Origin: Martelella mediterranea
GTDB lineage: Bacteria; Pseudomonadota; Alphaproteobacteria; Rhizobiales; Rhizobiaceae
Direction: 5' to 3'
DNA: 64,000 nucleotides
Assembly (NCBI RefSeq): GCF_021021415.1
Contig: NZ_JAINWJ010000007.1
Location: 62,001-126,000 of the forward strand
A program made the position numbers and the translations under genes. The notes beneath the pieces were generated by a model, which worked only from the letters and a program-made list of their open reading frames with translations, was not told the origin of the DNA and made no database searches. Numbering within the stretch: the first letter of the stretch is position 1; each line of letters begins with the position of its first letter. Below, piece after piece: positions 1 through 9,582 of this stretch.

Positions 1-546
1 CGACTGGAACTCCGAATAGAACAGCGTGCAGACGTCAAACTCGCCGGCTCCGAACATCTCGATGATGCGGTTGCCGATATCCTCGGCATTTTCGAAACCG
101 ATCTTGCGAACGTCACGCAGGTCCTTGCGCTCGACAACGAGGTCGGCGAATTCGCGGCGCAGCGCGTCATAGCCCTTGCGGCCGACGCTGAAGATCTTGA
201 CCGTCTTGCCCTCGGCAATCAGCTTGCGGGCATGCAGGCGGGCATGACGAGCGATCTGCGCGTTGAAACCGCCGCAAAGGCCGCGCTCGGCCGTGCAGAC
301 CACCAGTAGATGGACGTTGTCCTTGCCGGTGCCCTTCATCAGCGCGGGCACTTCCTCGCCCTCGCCGACAGCCGCCGTCAGGTCAGCCATCACGGTTGCC
401 ATACGCTCGGTGTAAGGCCGCGCGTTCTCCGCGGCCTCCTGGGCGCGCCGCAGCTTCGCCGCGGCGACCATCTGCATCGCCTTGGTGATCTTCTGCGTCG
501 CCTTCACCGAGGCAATGCGAAGCTTCAGATCCTTCAATGAAGCCAT
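1..546 (-). CDS. atpG: ATP synthase gamma subunit, partial (C-terminus off the left edge)
   Basis: This is the central rotor shaft of the F1 sector of F-type ATP synthase, at the cytoplasmic face of the inner membrane. The 182 visible codons start [20 protein letters not shown], the conserved N-terminal helix of gamma, and contain the [11 protein letters not shown] motif. The family is usually about 290 residues, so roughly the last third is missing at the window edge. It starts 23 bases after the atpA stop on the same strand, as the third visible gene of atpH-atpA-atpG. Transcription is presumably with the atp operon. Confidence 0.96.
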   Translation of the reverse strand, partial: MASLKDLKLRIASVKATQKITKAMQMVAAAKLRRAQEAAENARPYTERMATVMADLTAAVGEGEEVPALMKGTGKDNVHLLVVCTAERGLCGGFNAQIARHARLHARKLIAEGKTVKIFSVGRKGYDALRREFADLVVERKDLRDVRKIGFENAEDIGNRIIEMFGAGEFDVCTLFYSEFQS

Positions 547-569
547 GGGTGTTCAGTCCCCGTCTGGTG

Positions 570-2671
<2,102 letters not shown>

Positions 2672-2691
2672 AGATTCCCTTTTTTAAAACC

Positions 2692-2725
2692 GGCAGCAAC
2701 GGCGGTTGTGGCCGTCGTTGCTGCC
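2692..2725 (-). promoter_or_regulatory. stem-loop in the atpH 5' leader
   Basis: Read on the minus strand, two perfectly complementary 10-base arms (2716-2725 and 2692-2701) enclose a short GC-rich loop that can pair further. A T4-A6 stretch follows, then the GGGA element and GTG start of atpH about 20 bases away. The structure resembles an intrinsic terminator or attenuator placed inside the leader of the atp operon. Its role is inference; the arms are seen directly. Confidence 0.6.
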
Positions 2726-3002
2726 CCTTAGAACTTTACAATATCCCCAGGAGAACTGCGGTGATCAAACCCGCCTTTCCCGATAGTCGGGGTCCGTCTA
2801 GCACAGGTAATAGCGACTCGCAACACGATCAAAGCCCCTTTGAGGCATTGGCGCGCGTTTCTTGTCACAAACTCCGAAAAGCCCTGTAAAAACGAGATTT
2901 TACAGCAACCACAGAAGCACATTTATTCCCCGAAACGGAAACCGTGCCGCAGCGACACATGCAGGAGGCAAATGCGCCGCGCCTGCCGCTTACCCGGTCA
3001 CG
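2726..3002. other. intergenic region upstream of the atp operon
   Basis: About 280 bases between the atp leader hairpin and the stop of the next upstream gene, with no convincing coding potential. It must contain the atp promoter, but I could not pick a clear -35/-10 pair. It includes a perfect inverted repeat, CTGTAAAA at 2884-2891 and TTTTACAG at 2898-2905 (6-base spacer), which could be a protein-binding site or a weak hairpin. Confidence 0.5.
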
Positions 3003-3389
3003 CTATGCCCAGCCAAGACCGTAGAGCAGCATGAAGACCCCGGCCACGGCCTGGCAGGCCAGGAATATACCGCCCTTGATGGACCGGCTCTTGAGCGTCG
3101 CCATCCACAAAAGCCTTGTGAGAAACCCGAATATCAGGGCGAGACCGAAGGTGCGGTAGATCATCGGCTGATCGAACAGCAGCGCCATCAGCGACATGGC
3201 CGCATAGGTGCCGCCGATCAGCGAGCGGACATGGATCGTTTCGCCATCTTCGACCTTGTGGCCCGAGAACCCGGTCAACGCCATCAGGCGCAGCGGCGCC
3301 AGCGCCACGATCAGCCCCCAGATCAGGATCACCACCGCCATGAACAGGGCGACCTGACCCACGAAGCTCTCCGGCCAATAGAAACTCAT
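3003..3389 (-). CDS. small integral membrane protein of unknown function
   Basis: A 128-residue protein with four likely transmembrane helices (about residues 10-32, 55-72, 76-95 and 104-127). It resembles small DUF4345-type membrane proteins, but I assign this only loosely. The start ATG at 3389 has a good GGAGGG ribosome site six bases upstream. It lies between priA and the atp operon on the same strand. No catalytic residues are evident, and its function is not predictable from sequence alone. Confidence 0.75.
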   Translation of the reverse strand: MSFYWPESFVGQVALFMAVVILIWGLIVALAPLRLMALTGFSGHKVEDGETIHVRSLIGGTYAAMSLMALLFDQPMIYRTFGLALIFGFLTRLLWMATLKSRSIKGGIFLACQAVAGVFMLLYGLGWA

Positions 3390-3444
3390 TACACACCCTC
3401 CAGTATTGCGGGACGCGCGCCCGCATCCCTTTGGGGATCATTAT

Positions 3445-5661
3445 CTAGAGAAAGCTCTGCGGGTCAATGTCGACCTGCACCTTTACCGAGCCGCGCGCCC
3501 GCGGCCCGTTTTCGAGCATCGCCGCCAGAAACGACTGCATGTCGTCGCCGCGCGCGCCATGCACCAGCAGCCGGAACCGGTAGCGGCCCCGGATCAGGGC
3601 AAGGGCCGCCTCCGCCGGCCCAAGCACCGAGATCGAGCGGCTTTGCGGGGCCGCGGCCCGGAGCGCGCGGGCATGCGTCTCGGCCTCGCCGCGCGTTTCC
3701 GCCGAAACGATCACTGAAGCAAGCCGTCCGAAAGGCGGCAGGCCGCTTTTTTCGCGCTCGCCGATCTCCCGGGCATAAAAGCCCTCCGCCTCCCCGGAGA
3801 CGATCGCGCGCATCACCGGATGGGCGGGCTGATAGGTCTGGATCAGGCCGTGGCTCGTGAGCCCCGTGCGCCCTGCCCGGCCGGTCACCTGGGCGAGCAA
3901 CTGGAAGGTCCGCTCGGCCGCGCGCGGGTCGCCGTTTGCAAGGCCGATATCGGCATCGACGACGCCGACGACCGTCATCAGCGGGAAATTATGCCCCTTC
4001 GCCACCAGTTGCGTGCCGATGACGATATCCGCCTCGCCGTTTGCCACTGCCTCCAGCTCCAGCCTGAGCCGCTTGACGCCGCCGGAGAGATCGGAGGACA
4101 GAACGATGGTGCGCTTTTCGGGAAAATGATGCTCGACCTCCTCGGCGATGCGCTCGACCCCCGGCCCGCAGGCGACCAGATGGTCGAGCGTGCCGCATTC
4201 CGGGCAGGCCTCGGGCACCGGCTCGGCATGGCCGCAATGGTGGCACATCAACTGTCCGCGAAACCGGTGCTCCACCAGCCAGCTAGAACAATTCGGGCAC
4301 TGGAACCGGTGGCCGCAGACCCGGCAGAGCGTGAGCGGCGCATAGCCCCGGCGGTTGAGGAACAGCAGCGCCTGTTCGCCGCGCCCGACCGCGCCCTCCA
4401 CCGCCTTCAGCAGCACCGGCGACAGGAAGCCGCCGCGCGCCGGCGGATCGCGCCGCATGTCGATGGTCTTCAGGTCCGGAAGCGCCGCCTCGGCGAAACG
4501 TCCCGGCAAATGCAGCCGGTCATAGCGGCCGGCAAGCGCATTGACCTGGCTTTCGATCGAGGGTGTCGCCGAGGCGAGAACCGTCGGGATATCGCCGATC
4601 CGGGCGCGCACGACGGCCATGTCGCGGGCGTTATAGAACACCCGATCTTCCTGTTTGTAGGCGGTGTCGTGCTCCTCGTCGACCACGATCAGGCCGAGAT
4701 CCTCGAACGGCAGGAACAACGCCGAACGGGCGCCGGCGACGACCCGGATGCGCCCCTCAGCCGTCTGCCGCCAGACCTTTTCGCGCATGCGCGGCGCAAG
4801 ATCGGAATGCCACTCGCCGGGTTTCGACCCGAAGCGGGCCTCGAAGCGCTCCAGAAACGCCGATGTCAGCGCGATTTCCGGCAGCAGGATCAGCACCTGC
4901 CGCCCCTGTCTCAGCGTTTCGGCGATCGCCTCGAAATAGACCTCGGTCTTGCCCGAACCGGTCACGCCGTCGATCAGGGTGACGCTGAAGCCCTGCCCGA
5001 CCGAGGATTTCAGCCTGTCGGCGGCGTCCCGCTGGTCCGCCGACAGTTCGGGTGGGGCGTAATCGGGATCAGCCGCGCCGACGGCGGGCGGCGGCGGCAG
5101 AAACACGGTCTCGAACACGCCCTGCTTCATCATGGTCTCGACCACGCTGGCGCTGACGCCGGCGGCGCGTGCGAGCCCGAGCCGCGTCCAGGAGAAGCCG
5201 TCCGAGGCCAGTTCCAGAACGCGTTGCCGCGCCGGCGTCATCCGCTCGGGCGTGGTGCCGGTCAGCCTGAGCCCCTCGACCATCGGCTCGGGTTCGAGCG
5301 CGGTCGGCGCGCGCACGGCCATGCGCGCGACAAGGCCCGGCGGCGTCAGCGTATAGCCAGCCACCCAGTTAATGAATTTCCGCATCGCCGGGCTGATCGG
5401 CGGGCAGTCGAAGACGTGCTCGATGGGTCTGAGCTTCTTCGAGTCCACGGCGCCGGTCTCATCGCCCTCATCCCAGACGATGCCGATCACCTTGCGCGGA
5501 CCGACCGGCACCTGCACGACGGAGCCGGGTATTACCGCCATGCCATCGGGCACGGCATAGGAATACGGCCCCGCCACCGGCAGCGGCACCATCACCGGCA
5601 CGCTGCGTGAAGTGGCAGGCGTTACAGGTTTTCCGAAAAGATCAAGCGAATCTGAAGTCAT
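3445..5661 (-). CDS. priA: primosomal replication protein N' (replication restart helicase)
   Basis: Superfamily 2 3'-to-5' DNA helicase that reloads the replisome at stalled forks. The N-terminal 3'-end-binding domain is followed by Walker A GVTGSGKT at about residue 232, the DEEHD Walker B near 328, and a zinc-binding region with eight cysteines between about 446 and 489, then the C-terminal helicase lobe. Its 738 residues match the family. The frame stays open nine bases upstream to a TTG at 5670. I prefer the ATG at 5661, although neither has a strong ribosome site. Confidence 0.96.
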   Translation of the reverse strand: MTSDSLDLFGKPVTPATSRSVPVMVPLPVAGPYSYAVPDGMAVIPGSVVQVPVGPRKVIGIVWDEGDETGAVDSKKLRPIEHVFDCPPISPAMRKFINWVAGYTLTPPGLVARMAVRAPTALEPEPMVEGLRLTGTTPERMTPARQRVLELASDGFSWTRLGLARAAGVSASVVETMMKQGVFETVFLPPPPAVGAADPDYAPPELSADQRDAADRLKSSVGQGFSVTLIDGVTGSGKTEVYFEAIAETLRQGRQVLILLPEIALTSAFLERFEARFGSKPGEWHSDLAPRMREKVWRQTAEGRIRVVAGARSALFLPFEDLGLIVVDEEHDTAYKQEDRVFYNARDMAVVRARIGDIPTVLASATPSIESQVNALAGRYDRLHLPGRFAEAALPDLKTIDMRRDPPARGGFLSPVLLKAVEGAVGRGEQALLFLNRRGYAPLTLCRVCGHRFQCPNCSSWLVEHRFRGQLMCHHCGHAEPVPEACPECGTLDHLVACGPGVERIAEEVEHHFPEKRTIVLSSDLSGGVKRLRLELEAVANGEADIVIGTQLVAKGHNFPLMTVVGVVDADIGLANGDPRAAERTFQLLAQVTGRAGRTGLTSHGLIQTYQPAHPVMRAIVSGEAEGFYAREIGEREKSGLPPFGRLASVIVSAETRGEAETHARALRAAAPQSRSISVLGPAEAALALIRGRYRFRLLVHGARGDDMQSFLAAMLENGPRARGSVKVQVDIDPQSFL

Positions 5662-5718
5662 GACTGGCAAGCTTGCCTGCCGACGCCTGGAAAGTGAAGC
5701 GGCAAAGCAGATCGCGGC

Positions 5719-6660
5719 TCAGGCCGCCCCTTCCTCTGCCTCAGCCTTGGGTTCGGCCGGCGGCAGCGCGAAGTCCGCATCCGGATCCTTCGCCAGCGCA
5801 TGCACCGTATGGTTTTCGAGCGCGGTCGTCACGTCGGCGGCGTCGCCGTGGAGTTCCTCAGGCATGATCATCTTGCCGATGGTGAAATCGAATCGGTCGC
5901 CCTTCTTGTTCAGAAGCTCGTGGAAGACCGTCATGTCGCGCAGTTCGGTCGACCATTTGGCGAACCAGTAGAACAGGCCGGAATTGCGCGCCTTCAGATG
6001 CACCGGCAGAATCGGCAGGTTGTATTTGCGGGCAAAGCCGATCGCCGAATTTTTCCACGGCCGCTCGTTGAGCTTGCCCTCGGCCCAATAGGCAATGCGG
6101 CCGGAGGGAAACAGCACCATCGCCTTTTCCTGCCTGATCGCGTCATTGGTGACCTGCAGGGTCTCGCGCGCCTTGAGTTTGCTCTTGAACTCCTCGCGCC
6201 ACTCGACCGGGACGATCATCTCGACCAGGCGCGGATTGACGCGCACCGCATCGCGGTTGGCGAAGAACATCATGTCCGGGCGGCGTTCCTTCAGCAGGTC
6301 GAACACCGCCACGCCATCGGCAATGCCGGTCGGATGGTTGGACACCATGATGAAGCCGCCGGCCTCCGGAATCCGCTCGCGGCGCTGGCAATGGATGTCC
6401 AGCGTCAGCTTTTCGGAGAGATAATTGAAGACCCCGTAGCCGTCCATGGACTGGGTTTCGGTGGCGAACTCGATCGCCTTGCCATAACCGAGCAGGGAAT
6501 AAAGGAAGGGCCGCATCACCGGCCAGAACGGGCTGTGGACGATTTTCTCGCCGCGCTCGGCGATCAGCGTATCGACGATATGGCCCGGCCGTCCCTGCGA
6601 GACAAGCGCCAGCGTCTCGGCAAAATGCGTCAAGGCAGATGAGGAATCACGGCGCGCCAT
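5719..6660 (-). CDS. PlsC-like / hemolysin-type acyltransferase
   Basis: A 313-residue protein of the glycerolipid acyltransferase superfamily, expected to transfer an acyl chain to a lipid at the inner membrane. Visible motifs are SNHPTGIADG (about residues 120-130, the acyltransferase His-Asp box in its HPxGxxDG form) and VLFPSGRIAYW (the phosphate-binding FPSG/EG block). The start at 6660 (MARRDSS) has a GGGAC ribosome site; the frame is open further upstream but without a ribosome site. Its acyl donor and acceptor cannot be told from sequence. It is divergent from xerC. Confidence 0.82.
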   Translation of the reverse strand: MARRDSSSALTHFAETLALVSQGRPGHIVDTLIAERGEKIVHSPFWPVMRPFLYSLLGYGKAIEFATETQSMDGYGVFNYLSEKLTLDIHCQRRERIPEAGGFIMVSNHPTGIADGVAVFDLLKERRPDMMFFANRDAVRVNPRLVEMIVPVEWREEFKSKLKARETLQVTNDAIRQEKAMVLFPSGRIAYWAEGKLNERPWKNSAIGFARKYNLPILPVHLKARNSGLFYWFAKWSTELRDMTVFHELLNKKGDRFDFTIGKMIMPEELHGDAADVTTALENHTVHALAKDPDADFALPPAEPKAEAEEGAA

Positions 6661-6856
6661 AGAAAGTCCCGTCAATGGTGGAAGGTCTATATCCCAACTC
6701 GATATGATAAGACAATGACACCCCCCGCGAAGCATTAGCTTTTTTCTAACGCAATCTAGTGCAGGATTGTCCCCGAACAAGATTTCGTCAAGCGCCGAGG
6801 TCATGGCCCGGGCCGGCCGGCGTGGATAAACACCTGTGGATGACGGCAAGCGATCG

Positions 6857-7792
6857 ATGGAAAATGTGCTCATCCCGGCAGACGACGCCCTGATGGCGCT
6901 TCGGCGCGACTGGCTCGAAACGCTGGACAGCGAACGGCGGCTCGCCGACCATACGATCAACGCCTATGAGCGCGACACGCGCCAGTTTTTACAGTTCCTG
7001 TGCCGCCATGTGGCGCGGCCCGTGCGCCTTTCCGATATCGATGCGCTCCGGCCTGCCGATATTCGCGCCTATCTGGCGTTTCGCCGCAAGGGCGGCGCGG
7101 AGGCGCGCACGCTCGGGCGCGATCTCGCCGGCATACGTTCATTCCTGCGCTGGCTGGAAAAGCGCGGGCTTGCCAATGCCGCCGGCGTGCGGGCCATGCG
7201 GGCGCCGAAACAGCCGAAATCGCTGCCGAAACCCTTGAACGCCGAAGATGCCCTGGCGCTGTCACGCGCCGACAGCCAGCTTGCGGAGGAGCCGTGGATC
7301 GCGGCGCGCAATGCCGCCGTGTTCTGCCTGCTCTATGGCTGCGGCCTGCGCATTTCCGAAGCGCTGGGACTGACGCCCGCCGATTTTGCCGGCGCGCCGG
7401 AAAGCCTTCGGATCACCGGCAAGGGCAGCAAGACGCGAATCGTGCCGCTGCTGCCGGCAGCGCTTGCTGCGGTGGACGACTATATCCGCCTCGCGCCCTA
7501 TCATCTTGCCCCGGACGGCCCGCTGTTTCTCGGCGCGCGCGGCAAGAAGCTGCAAAGCGCGATCATACAGCGCGAAATGCAGGCCATGCGCGGCGCGCTC
7601 GGCCTCTCCGACAAGGCGACGCCGCATGCGCTGCGCCACTCCTTCGCCACCCATCTTCTGGCCGCCGGCGGCGACCTGCGCACCATCCAGGAACTGCTCG
7701 GCCATGCCAGCCTGTCGACCACCCAGGTCTATACCGGCGTCGACACCGGCCGGCTCTTGGAGATCTACGACCGGGCCCATCCGCGCAAATGA
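6857..7792 (+). CDS. xerC: tyrosine recombinase XerC
   Basis: Site-specific recombinase that with XerD resolves chromosome dimers at dif. An N-terminal SAM-like core-binding domain (about 1-110) is followed by the catalytic domain with Arg in LRISEAL (about 164), Lys in GKGSKTR (about 191), HALRHSF (about 257-263), LGHAS (about 283) and the nucleophile Tyr in VYTGVD (about 292). All five catalytic positions are present. The 311-residue length counts from ATG 6857; a GTG at 6836 would add seven residues. The priA-xerC neighbourhood supports a housekeeping Xer rather than a phage or island integrase. Confidence 0.94.
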   Translation: MENVLIPADDALMALRRDWLETLDSERRLADHTINAYERDTRQFLQFLCRHVARPVRLSDIDALRPADIRAYLAFRRKGGAEARTLGRDLAGIRSFLRWLEKRGLANAAGVRAMRAPKQPKSLPKPLNAEDALALSRADSQLAEEPWIAARNAAVFCLLYGCGLRISEALGLTPADFAGAPESLRITGKGSKTRIVPLLPAALAAVDDYIRLAPYHLAPDGPLFLGARGKKLQSAIIQREMQAMRGALGLSDKATPHALRHSFATHLLAAGGDLRTIQELLGHASLSTTQVYTGVDTGRLLEIYDRAHPRK

Positions 7793-7823
7793 AAGGCCCC
7801 GCGGCAGTCAGCCGCAGGGCCTT
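7793..7823. terminator. bidirectional stem-loop after xerC
   Basis: Starting right after the xerC stop, arms at 7793-7805 and 7811-7823 pair over 12 of 13 positions with a 5-base loop. It lies between the convergent ends of xerC and the small gene at 7847-8107. There is no long T-run, so termination efficiency is uncertain. Confidence 0.7.
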
Positions 7824-7846
7824 GAGCTGATCAACAGGCTTTCGGA

Positions 7847-8107
7847 TCAGTTGTTGTTGATATAGCCGAGATCGATCAGCTTCGCCGTCCCGTCCGGCTG
7901 CACCTTGTAGGTCTTGGAGGCCGTCCAGCCGGAGCCACCGTTGACCTCGGTGGTGAATATCGTGCCGGGTGCGGAGATGCGGGCGAATTCCTGATCGGCG
8001 GTGGTTTGCTTCGCGCCGTACATCGTCGGGTTGAAGGGCTGGGCGGCCAGCGCCGCGCCGGAACCGATCATCAAGGTTGCGAGCGAAAGGGCTATGATCT
8101 TCTTCAT
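7847..8107 (-). CDS. small secreted protein of unknown function
   Basis: An 86-residue protein with a clear Sec signal peptide (MKK then a hydrophobic core, cleavage predicted at ALA-AQ near residue 22). The mature part of about 64 residues has no cysteine. It is rich in Gly, Thr and Asn, ends DLGYINNN, and looks periplasmic or extracellular. The start at 8107 is preceded by GAGGAA. I do not recognise a domain. It stands alone between xerC and an EamA exporter. Confidence 0.72.
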   Translation of the reverse strand: MKKIIALSLATLMIGSGAALAAQPFNPTMYGAKQTTADQEFARISAPGTIFTTEVNGGSGWTASKTYKVQPDGTAKLIDLGYINNN

Positions 8108-8279
8108 GACAGTATTCCTCGGTTGTTGAGGCAGGCGGAGACAAACGTCCCGCCGCAGACCGACTGACTACGCCCGATTGCAGCTTTCGGATAATGAATA
8201 TTTTGTTATTTTAGCATAATTTTCAATATGTTACGATAATTTAACCCGCGCAAAAACCGGCCATCAACACCGGCGGACG

Positions 8280-9227
8280 TTACTTCGCCGCAATCCGGGT
8301 GGGCGACGGTCTGCCGGCCCGGACCCGTGGCGCGCGCGCCGCCGTGACTGCGGCCGCCAGGATGAGCGCCATTCCGGCCATTTCGACCGGCGACGGAATC
8401 TGCCCGAAAAACGCGACGCCCCAGACCGCGGCGAAAACCAGATAGGCATTGTCGAACAGGCCGATCACCGGCGCGGGCGCCATGCGATAGGCCCCGGCCA
8501 CCGAAACCGTGATGATCATCAAAAATGCCGCCAGCAGGCCGAGAACCGCCCAGTCGACAGCGCCGAGCGCGGGCCAGACGCCGAAAATGAAACTGCCCTC
8601 GATGCCCGCCCCCGTCATAGAAAGCGCGGCAACAAGCCCGCCGCCGGCGACGACCAGGGCGACGTTCAGGTTAAACGCCATCGCCACCGGCTGCTCCGCC
8701 CGGCATCGGCTCCAGGTGATGATGGCGCTCATTGCGTAGCACAGCGCCGCGAGCAGCGGCAGGATGACATAGGGTGATGGCGGCGCAGCCGTCGGGTTGA
8801 CGGCCAGAAACACGCCCACAGCGCCGACAACCACCGCCGCCGCCCTTCGCAATCCAAGCGGTTCGCCAAGCACGACGCGCGAGAGCAGCGCCATCCAGAG
8901 CGGCGCGGTGTAATAGCAGGCCGCAGCCAGCGCCAGCGGTATTTCCGGCAGCGCCGCATAGTAGAAGAACCACATCGCCACAAGGCACAGGCTTCTGAGC
9001 GTTACCCAGAGCGGACGCGCCGCACCAAGCCGCCTGTCCCGCGCCCATGCCCACAGGCACAGCAGAAGACCGGCCCCCAGCGAGCGCATGAGGATCAGCT
9101 GTCCAAGGCTGTAATGCGCGCCAGTGAGCTTCACCAAAGCGTCGGACAGCGACAGCAGCAGCACCGCAAAGGTGATCAGGGCAATACCGGTGAGCTGGCC
9201 GGTTGCGTTCGTTTGTTCGGAAGACAT
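8280..9227 (-). CDS. EamA/DMT-family transporter
   Basis: A 315-residue inner-membrane protein of the drug/metabolite transporter superfamily with about ten hydrophobic helices in two EamA repeats (approximately residues 12-145 and 155-300). Typical features are the first-helix segment LLSLSDALVKL, the MRSLGAG motif, and helix 10 rich in Ala before a basic tail. Members export amino acids, nucleotides or other small metabolites; the substrate cannot be predicted here. It is monocistronic by position. Confidence 0.88.
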   Translation of the reverse strand: MSSEQTNATGQLTGIALITFAVLLLSLSDALVKLTGAHYSLGQLILMRSLGAGLLLCLWAWARDRRLGAARPLWVTLRSLCLVAMWFFYYAALPEIPLALAAACYYTAPLWMALLSRVVLGEPLGLRRAAAVVVGAVGVFLAVNPTAAPPSPYVILPLLAALCYAMSAIITWSRCRAEQPVAMAFNLNVALVVAGGGLVAALSMTGAGIEGSFIFGVWPALGAVDWAVLGLLAAFLMIITVSVAGAYRMAPAPVIGLFDNAYLVFAAVWGVAFFGQIPSPVEMAGMALILAAAVTAARAPRVRAGRPSPTRIAAK

Positions 9228-9358
9228 CGCGGCACCAAAGCAGTTTTCACTTGTGGGCGGAAGTGAATTCCGGTGATGTATGCTTCAATGCGACTGATGG
9301 AACCGCAAATGCCGCCGAGCCGGCACAAGCGGAATGCCAATTGGAGAGGGGAAACGCC

Positions 9359-9502
9359 ATGACCAGGTTCTGCCTCGCGGCCTTACTGGTGCTTTCAACC
9401 ACGGCGGCCGCCTTCGCCCATGGCGGCGGCTGCCGCAAGAGCTCGCCGCCCGGCCAGTGCTGCCATATGGAAAAGAAAGTCGGGAAGGTGCACTGCCACT
9501 GA
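9359..9502 (+). CDS. small Cys/His-rich exported protein (YHYH-like)
   Basis: A 47-residue product with a signal peptide ending near AFAHG and a mature peptide of about 27 residues containing three cysteines and four histidines. It includes CCHMEKK and ends VHCH, resembling short YHYH-type exported proteins and suggesting metal binding (inference). The ATG at 9359 has a strong GGAGAGGGG ribosome site seven bases upstream, which supports a real gene despite its size. Confidence 0.7.
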   Translation: MTRFCLAALLVLSTTAAAFAHGGGCRKSSPPGQCCHMEKKVGKVHCH

Positions 9503-9533
9503 GCCAGCACATTATCCGGCGCACTGACAAAAA

Positions 9534-9558
9534 ACCTCCGCCGGTGGCCGGCGGAGGT
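9534..9558 (-). terminator. rho-independent terminator of the large autotransporter gene
   Basis: A perfect 9-base stem (9534-9542 with 9550-9558) and a 7-base loop, followed on the minus strand by six T residues. It lies 25 bases beyond the stop of the gene ending at 9583, so it fits as that gene's terminator. It may also serve the small plus-strand gene ending at 9502. Confidence 0.85.
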
Positions 9559-9582
9559 CTTGTGTTCGGGGCTTTCAGCCGG

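Noticed and set aside
6857-7792. Tyrosine recombinase as an integrase of a genomic island
   Set aside because: Sequence and the priA neighbourhood indicate chromosomal XerC; no att repeats or mobile genes flank it.
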